From Saprospiraceae bacterium (GTDB taxonomy: Bacteria > Bacteroidota > Bacteroidia > Chitinophagales > Saprospiraceae): a DNA stretch of 5,902 nt. The notes under the pieces are model-generated. The model ran no database searches. It was given only the letters and a program-made list of their open reading frames with translations, and was not told the DNA's origin. Below are positions 1 through 3,640 of this stretch, in pieces. The position numbers were made by a program, and so were the translations under genes. Location of the stretch: positions 1-5,902 of the forward strand of contig JALZWC010000268.1 of NCBI GenBank assembly GCA_023300255.1, written 5' to 3'. Position 1 is the first letter of the stretch, and each line of letters starts with the position of its first letter.

Positions 1-734
1 TGAAGGATAATTGTTGATACTTTGACTGAATTAAAGTGAAAAATAAGAGCAAAAGAAGCAGCATAAATTACGAAGTTATTTCATACACATTCCTAAGTCA
101 AAAAATCTAGTATAGTAGGCGTTTTAGCTTCTGCTTAGCAGTCCGATAGGTTCAAGACTGCTACATGGAAAACATTGATAGCGTGGTGTTTCTGGCTGTA
201 GGCGGTCTGACAGCGTAGTGGTTAGACTTCTATGTGGTTGGAAATAGTGATGTTGTGCAAATATAGAGCGTCAGATAATAAAGTGGTAATATTTAACTAC
301 TATCAGAAAGGCTTCACAACTCTTTGAATTGTACCGTATTCTACCATTTTTCGAGCTGAAAATTTACTCTTTGCCTTAAGAGGGGGAGAAAAGAACTTAA
401 AATAGAAGTAGGCAATCATAGATTTCATAGCAAGCAAGAGGTAAAGGGTAAATAAAAAGGGGGTAAGCTTACTATAAAGTTTGTACTATAATTGCTACTA
501 CTTCATTCGATATAAGTTTAATAAAGATTATTCTAAAAAATAGTATAGAAGACATGCATCTAAGCTACTAAGTCCACTATTTTGGCGGATCGCAGAATGA
601 CTCCTCTTATTTATTTCCTATTCTTTAGAATAAAATTTAATAGATTAATTTAAAAAAAACATTATCGTTAGTAAAAGTGTCAAAATAAAGTAGACCATTA
701 TTATTTCTTAAACATTGGCTGTCAACGTCTTACG
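1..734. other. Gene-free AT-rich spacer
   Basis: No reading frame here looks like a gene. All three plus frames meet stop codons within the first 15 bases, and minus-strand stops (tta, cta, tca) occur in every frame within the first 100 bases, so no gene enters from the left edge. The longest ATG-started stretch I followed is 25 codons (250-327), with no recognisable product. Two local structures stand out: the patch at 116-260, described separately, and an 8-bp inverted repeat AAAATAGT (537-544) / ACTATTTT (576-583). The rest is AT-rich DNA with short homopolymer runs and no identifiable signal. Confidence 0.6.
116..260. other. Structured, G-richer patch in the left spacer
   Basis: This stretch is visibly richer in G and C than the DNA on either side and carries inverted repeats. 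The clearest is a perfect 8-bp stem, TAGCAGTC (136-143) with GACTGCTA (156-163), around a 12-base loop. A second, weaker stem pairs gtctga with ttagac (one G-T pair) at about 206-228. There is no run of T after either stem, so neither is a classical terminator. Possible identities are a small RNA, a dispersed intergenic repeat or a decayed element; the sequence alone does not decide, and the strand is unknown. Confidence 0.3.
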
Positions 735-776
735 ACTTCATACTTCATACTTATTACTTATTACTTTATACTTATT
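735..776. repeat. Six tandem heptanucleotide repeats
   Basis: Six consecutive 7-base units read ACTTCAT, ACTTCAT, ACTTATT, ACTTATT, ACTTTAT and ACTTATT on the plus strand, giving the consensus ACTTNNT. The array starts after ttacg and overlaps by one base the stop codon of the minus-strand gene at 776-1165, so it lies immediately 3' of that gene. The layout resembles the short tandemly repeated heptamers described in some other bacteria, but the unit sequence is not one I can assign to a named family. Copy number may vary between strains. No secondary structure is evident. Confidence 0.75.
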
Positions 777-1165
777 TAAGCAGCTCTCTGCTTAATATGA
801 ACGTCTAATATATAAGCTATTTCTTGCTCTGTAAATTCAAACAATACATTATCAGTTAATAATGCCAATGCGACTACTGCATTTTTGGAACTCAACAATC
901 TACGAAAATAGAGTAAACGCTTTATTTGTTTGCTCTGTATTTCAAATTGTTGGAAAATTTTCTCGACTTCTTCCAGAGAAAGCGAGTCACTATTAGCTTC
1001 TCCTTTAACTGGATCTTCAGGGGGATCAACAAGATTTAATGATCCTGCAATACCTTTAGTCTGATAATTTAAATATTGAATTTTAGAATCAATAATGTTG
1101 TAAACAAAATCGATTACAGATTCTTTGGTTTGTTCTTCTTTTGAAAAACTCGTGTCAATTGCCAT
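776..1165 (-). CDS. Small hypothetical protein, helical, probably cytosolic
   Basis: I do not recognise this 129-residue protein. It has no signal peptide or membrane segment. The sequence suggests an N-terminal amphipathic helix (about residues 9-33), a Pro/Asp/Gly/Ser-rich acidic linker (about 45-61, containing DPPEDP), and a charged, heptad-like helix (about 63-91, with IKRLLYFRRLL). A hydrophobic stretch (96-110) and a final helix ending IKQRAA follow. The frame stays open to a TTG at 1225, which would add 20 residues. I chose the ATG at 1165 because the extension (MDNLELTHVQHDCSPLIYCS) lacks the charged-helical character of the rest and has no evident ribosome site. No Shine-Dalgarno sequence precedes either start, as is common in Bacteroidota. 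It stands alone, with heptamer repeats directly behind its stop. That it is coding rests on frame length and amino-acid composition only. Confidence 0.6.
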   Translation of the reverse strand: MAIDTSFSKEEQTKESVIDFVYNIIDSKIQYLNYQTKGIAGSLNLVDPPEDPVKGEANSDSLSLEEVEKIFQQFEIQSKQIKRLLYFRRLLSSKNAVVALALLTDNVLFEFTEQEIAYILDVHIKQRAA

Positions 1166-1276
1166 GCTGCAATAAATTAAGGGTGAACAATCGTGTTGAA
1201 CGTGTGTAAGTTCTAGATTATCCAAATTTTTGAGCTTTTGGCTTTTTGTACTACAATATCAGGCTGCGCAAGAACA

Positions 1277-1291
1277 AGAGGATTACCCTCT
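1277..1291. other. Short perfect hairpin upstream of the small minus-strand gene
   Basis: AGAGG (1277-1281) and CCTCT (1287-1291) form a perfect 5-bp inverted repeat around attac. It lies about 110 bases upstream of the ATG of the minus-strand hypothetical gene, in a less AT-rich stretch. It could belong to that gene's leader or operator, but there is no supporting motif and a 5-bp stem can occur by chance. Confidence 0.2.
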
Positions 1292-1346
1292 CATTAGGAC
1301 TTCGAAAAGTACCTTACAACAGTTAGTATTAGTAATACAAAATTCC

Positions 1347-1403
1347 ATGGAAATGAATGAAAATTTACCAATCGGCATAGACTCATTTAGATCCAAAAAC
1401 TAA
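1347..1403 (+). pseudogene. Possible N-terminal remnant of an AAA-ATPase-like / PD-(D/E)XK family gene
   Basis: An 18-codon frame starting with ATG reads MEMNENLPIGIDSFRSKN and then stops. The core LPIGIDSFR closely resembles the start of the AAA-ATPase-like proteins (Pfam AAA-ATPase_like, PF09820, usually fused to a PDDEXK_9 nuclease domain). From memory, those begin with something like LPIGIxxFxxLR followed by YVDKT. Here the match ends after about nine residues, and I found no YVDKT or Walker A continuation in the next few hundred bases. If the resemblance is real, this is the stub of a deleted copy; these genes are often present in many copies and are prone to decay. A chance match over so few residues is quite possible. 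Confidence 0.3.
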
Positions 1404-2094
1404 ATAATTCAGTTTAAAGTAGAATTGTTTGCATAGACAAAGTTTAAATTAAGACCAATGAAAAGGATAAATGCTATACACTTAAAACAGATACTTTTAG
1501 TAGATAGATTATTACCCAGCTATTAAAAATGCTCTTATATTTTATTAGGAATTGATATTATTCTATCAAAAACTAATTTATATTTCAGTGTAGATTTATG
1601 TTCAGACGGGATATGTTTTGTAGTGAAAATAGGCATTCAGTCAATAAAGCAATATTAAATTTTGGATGATTACTTATTGATACCTACTTAAATTTTTTCG
1701 AAGAGATTAATACTTAAGTAAAAAACAAATATTATGCCTAATGTACTAAAACGTACATATTTGATAAATAAATTATGTTAAATATCTAAAAATATATTTG
1801 CCTGATAATGATAGCTTAATAGATTTATTTGATACATAATTAATTAATAAACTGATCTTTAACTAAAAATAGTATACCAAGTAAATATTTTATTCTATGT
1901 GTCAAAAAAATATTTGAACTATCTCTAATTGCAACTGTTTTTACAAGTGATTTGTTACCAATAAATAGACTTTATTCTTGTTTATATTAGAATAATATAT
2001 ATATTAAATTGATACTTAGTGTGATGTAGGATTTAGTTTATTTAACTCAGAAGGTAGGAAATAAATAAGGTAGCCAAAGATGTAGTTTTAGTTT
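1404..2094. other. Very AT-rich gene-free spacer
   Basis: About 690 bases without a credible gene. Stops are dense in the frames I examined, and the longest ATG-started plus frame I followed is 22 codons (1458-1526, MKRINAIHLKQILLVDRLLP and two more residues), which I cannot assign. Two perfect inverted repeats are visible: ATGTAC (1741-1746) / GTACAT (1753-1758) with a 6-base loop, and TTATTCT (1972-1978) / AGAATAA (1989-1995) with a 10-base loop. In DNA this AT-rich both could be chance. Neither is followed by a convincing T run, so I do not call terminators. Confidence 0.55.
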
Positions 2095-2176
2095 GTCTTA
2101 CTCAAGACGCTCAAAACGGAGTCTACAGGACTGCCGTAATACGGAACGACTATTGGATAGGACAGTATTAGGTCTT
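2095..2176 (+). ncRNA. Candidate structured RNA element upstream of trxB
   Basis: A compact, less AT-rich segment lies 147-228 bases before the trxB start. AAGAC (2104-2108) can pair with GTCTT at 2095-2099 (4-base loop) or with GTCTT at 2172-2176 (long-range closing stem). A third, overlapping hairpin uses AGA (2105-2107) and CTC (2110-2112) against GAG-TCT (2119-2124). Inside the long-range stem sit CCGT-AAT-ACGG (2134-2144) and CTAT-TGG-ATAG (2150-2160). Competing pairings plus nested hairpins are what a regulatory leader or small RNA can look like. I recognise no known riboswitch core, and the stems are short. If the trxB promoter is the one proposed at 2213-2243, this element is outside the trxB transcript and would have to be a separate RNA or a DNA feature. 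Confidence 0.25.
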
Positions 2177-2212
2177 AATTTCGGCTAAATTATTCTAGCA
2201 TTATATGTATTA

Positions 2213-2243
2213 TTGCACTTTTAGGAAAAAAGTACTATATGTG
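2213..2243 (+). promoter_or_regulatory. Candidate Bacteroidota-type promoter for trxB
   Basis: TTG at 2213-2215 is followed after 20 bases by TATATGTG (2236-2243), which matches the Bacteroidota -7 consensus TAnnTTTG at five of its six fixed positions. The spacing fits that promoter class. Transcription would begin near 2250, leaving an untranslated leader of roughly 70 bases before trxB. The -7 element overlaps the palindrome at 2232-2250, which would suit a repressor or other regulator site. In AT-rich DNA such matches arise easily, so this is tentative. Confidence 0.3.
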
Positions 2244-2276
2244 ATAGTACATAAGAAGAGATGTGATAGTACATAA
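2232..2276. promoter_or_regulatory. Palindrome plus 16-bp direct repeat before trxB (possible operator)
   Basis: GTACTAT (2232-2238) and ATAGTAC (2244-2250) form a perfect 7-bp inverted repeat with a 5-base spacer. Overlapping it, the 16-mer atgtgatagtacataa occurs twice without a mismatch, at 2239-2254 and 2261-2276, with a 22-base period (close to two helical turns). A second copy of the right arm, ATAGTAC (2266-2272), could therefore pair with the same left arm in RNA. Paired sites at helical phase just upstream of a redox gene suggest a regulator binding site, or alternatively a recent small duplication. No regulator is encoded in the window, and the motif is not one I can assign. Confidence 0.45.
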
Positions 2277-2322
2277 ATAAGAGCGTTATCAAAAAAAATC
2301 TTAAACTCTAATTAATTATACA

Positions 2323-3258
2323 ATGGCAGAAGTATTGAATTGTTTAATCATCGGATCAGGTCCAGCGGGCTATACAGCAGCAATATATGCAGCTAGAGCA
2401 GGCTTAAAGCCAGTAATGTTTACGGGTATGGAGCCAGGAGGGCAATTAATGATTACTACAGAAGTAGAGAACTATCCAGGATACCCAGATGGTCGAACAG
2501 GACCAGAAATGATGGCAGATTTTCAAAAGCAAGCAGAACGTTTTGAAACGGATATTAGATATGCCTTAATTGCTAAGGTTGATTTCTCAGGGCCAGTTCA
2601 CAAGGTTTGGACAGATAGTGGAGAAGAAATTCATGCAAATACCGTAATTATTTCTACGGGGGCAACTGCGAAGTGGCTAGGCTTAGATTCGGAAAAGCGA
2701 TTAATGAATGTAGGTGTTTCTGCTTGTGCCGTATGTGATGGTTTCTTTTTCAAAGGAATGGATGTAGTGGTAGTAGGCGGAGGAGATACTGCAGCAGAGG
2801 AAGCTTCCTATTTAGCTAAGATATGTCCTACGGTACACTTGTTGGTGCGAAGAGATGAATTGCGCGCATCAAAAATTATGCAGCAGAGAGTGATTAAAAC
2901 GCCTAATATTAAAATTCACTGGAATACAGAAACAGATGAAATTTTAGGAAAGGAAGAGGTCGAAGGAGTTAGAGTGCTTAATAATAAGACAGGAGAAAAA
3001 TCAGAAATTCCTTGTAAAGGTTTCTTTGTAGCTATTGGTCACAAGCCAAATACAGAAATTTTTAAGGATTGGATAGATATGGATGAAACAGGCTATTTGA
3101 AAGCTATTCCAGGCACTGCTTTAACGAATGTCAAAGGCGTTTTTGTAAGTGGAGATGCTGCGGATAAAGTATATCGACAAGCAGTTACAGCCGCTGGTAC
3201 TGGATGTATGGCTGCTTTGGATGCAGAGCGATATTTAGTAGAACAAGAGATTGTGTAA
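2323..3258 (+). CDS. trxB: Thioredoxin-disulfide reductase
   Basis: A cytosolic FAD flavoenzyme that uses NADPH to reduce oxidised thioredoxin (EC 1.8.1.9), maintaining the cell's disulfide-reducing pathway. The 311-residue length is normal for the low-molecular-weight bacterial form. The N-terminal FAD-binding fold carries GSGPAG (11-16), with GGQL at 39-42 and the second FAD-domain motif STGA (111-114). The redox-active disulfide is the classic CAVC (Cys135, Cys138) followed by Asp139 and Gly140, set in the NADPH domain. That domain has GGGDTA (152-157) and VRRDELRAS (175-183), whose arginines contact the NADPH phosphate. The C-terminal FAD segment has VSGDA (275-279) and RQAVTAAGTGCMAALDAE (285-302). 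No key residue is missing. The ATG at 2323 starts just before the FAD motif, the usual distance; no Shine-Dalgarno is evident. A terminator begins 20 bases after the stop, so it is probably monocistronic. A related ferredoxin-type reductase is unlikely because CAVC is present. Confidence 0.97.
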   Translation: MAEVLNCLIIGSGPAGYTAAIYAARAGLKPVMFTGMEPGGQLMITTEVENYPGYPDGRTGPEMMADFQKQAERFETDIRYALIAKVDFSGPVHKVWTDSGEEIHANTVIISTGATAKWLGLDSEKRLMNVGVSACAVCDGFFFKGMDVVVVGGGDTAAEEASYLAKICPTVHLLVRRDELRASKIMQQRVIKTPNIKIHWNTETDEILGKEEVEGVRVLNNKTGEKSEIPCKGFFVAIGHKPNTEIFKDWIDMDETGYLKAIPGTALTNVKGVFVSGDAADKVYRQAVTAAGTGCMAALDAERYLVEQEIV

Positions 3259-3278
3259 AGCATTCAAATTCAAGTATT

Positions 3279-3319
3279 AAAAAATGCTTTCTATCATGCA
3301 GATAGAAGGCATTTTTTTT
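3279..3319 (+). terminator. Rho-independent terminator of trxB
   Basis: The left arm 3279-3295 (six A, then TGCTTTCTATC) pairs with the right arm 3301-3317 (GATAGAAGGCA then T) around a 5-base loop atgca. This gives 17 base pairs with a single G-T wobble (3288/3308). The right arm runs into eight consecutive T (3312-3319). It begins 20 bases after the trxB stop. Because the A run and T run pair, the stem can also act in the reverse direction, but no minus-strand gene approaches from the right. Confidence 0.92.
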
Positions 3320-3640
3320 GTCTAGCTAATACCTTAGCCCTATTCTAATCCTTCCTTCGAAGTACAGTTTAAAAAAATAAATATCTAAGTGGCATGGAAA
3401 TTGAATTTAATATATCACTTAGAATTATGGTTGCCTATCATTTTGATTTAGAATATAAATTCTGAAATCTTAAACTCATTTGTTGATTACAAAGGGTAAG
3501 GCATCTATGGCCTACCAACTTTGACTCGTCTATCTCAGCAATTTTTACAACTTCGTATACCTATAACAATTTAGCAAGAAAATAAACCAATAACAGCATC
3601 CTAACAAACGATGTACTGTTATAGCCTTCAATTTTTTGCT
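3320..3640. other. Spacer between trxB and the large surface-protein gene
   Basis: This 321-base stretch has no credible gene; the longest plus-strand ATG frame I followed is 23 codons (3394-3465, beginning MEIEFNISL). A perfect 7-bp inverted repeat, CTAAGTG (3385-3391) / CACTTAG (3416-3422), spans a 24-base AT-rich loop. The promoter of the downstream gene should lie here, but I find no good TTG plus TAnnTTTG pair at the right spacing and do not call one. Confidence 0.55.

Noticed and set aside
144..262. tRNA-like fragments (ggttcaagac, gcgtagtggttag)
   Set aside because: They recall a T-arm and a D-arm, but there is no acceptor stem, no anticodon arm at the right spacing and the order is wrong, so no tRNA can be folded.
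250..327. 25-codon ATG frame
   Set aside because: Too short, no recognisable product and no supporting signals; similar short frames at 1458-1526 and 3394-3465 were dismissed for the same reason.
1166..1225. TTG-started 20-residue extension of the minus-strand gene
   Set aside because: The ATG at 1165 is a better start and the extension is not like the rest of the protein; kept only as an alternative.
1200..1403. Continuous 67-codon plus-strand open frame leading into the LPIGIDSF stub
   Set aside because: No ATG before 1347, partly antisense to the region upstream of the minus-strand gene, and the translated text is not recognisable; a chance open frame is likely.
2239..2276. Direct repeat as a CRISPR fragment
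   Set aside because: Only two copies, 16 bases long, separated by 6 bases; this lacks spacers of CRISPR size and any cas gene.
3611..3640. Upstream in-frame ATG for the large surface protein
   Set aside because: It adds MYCYSLQFFA ahead of the basic residues and makes a poorer signal peptide than the ATG at 3641.
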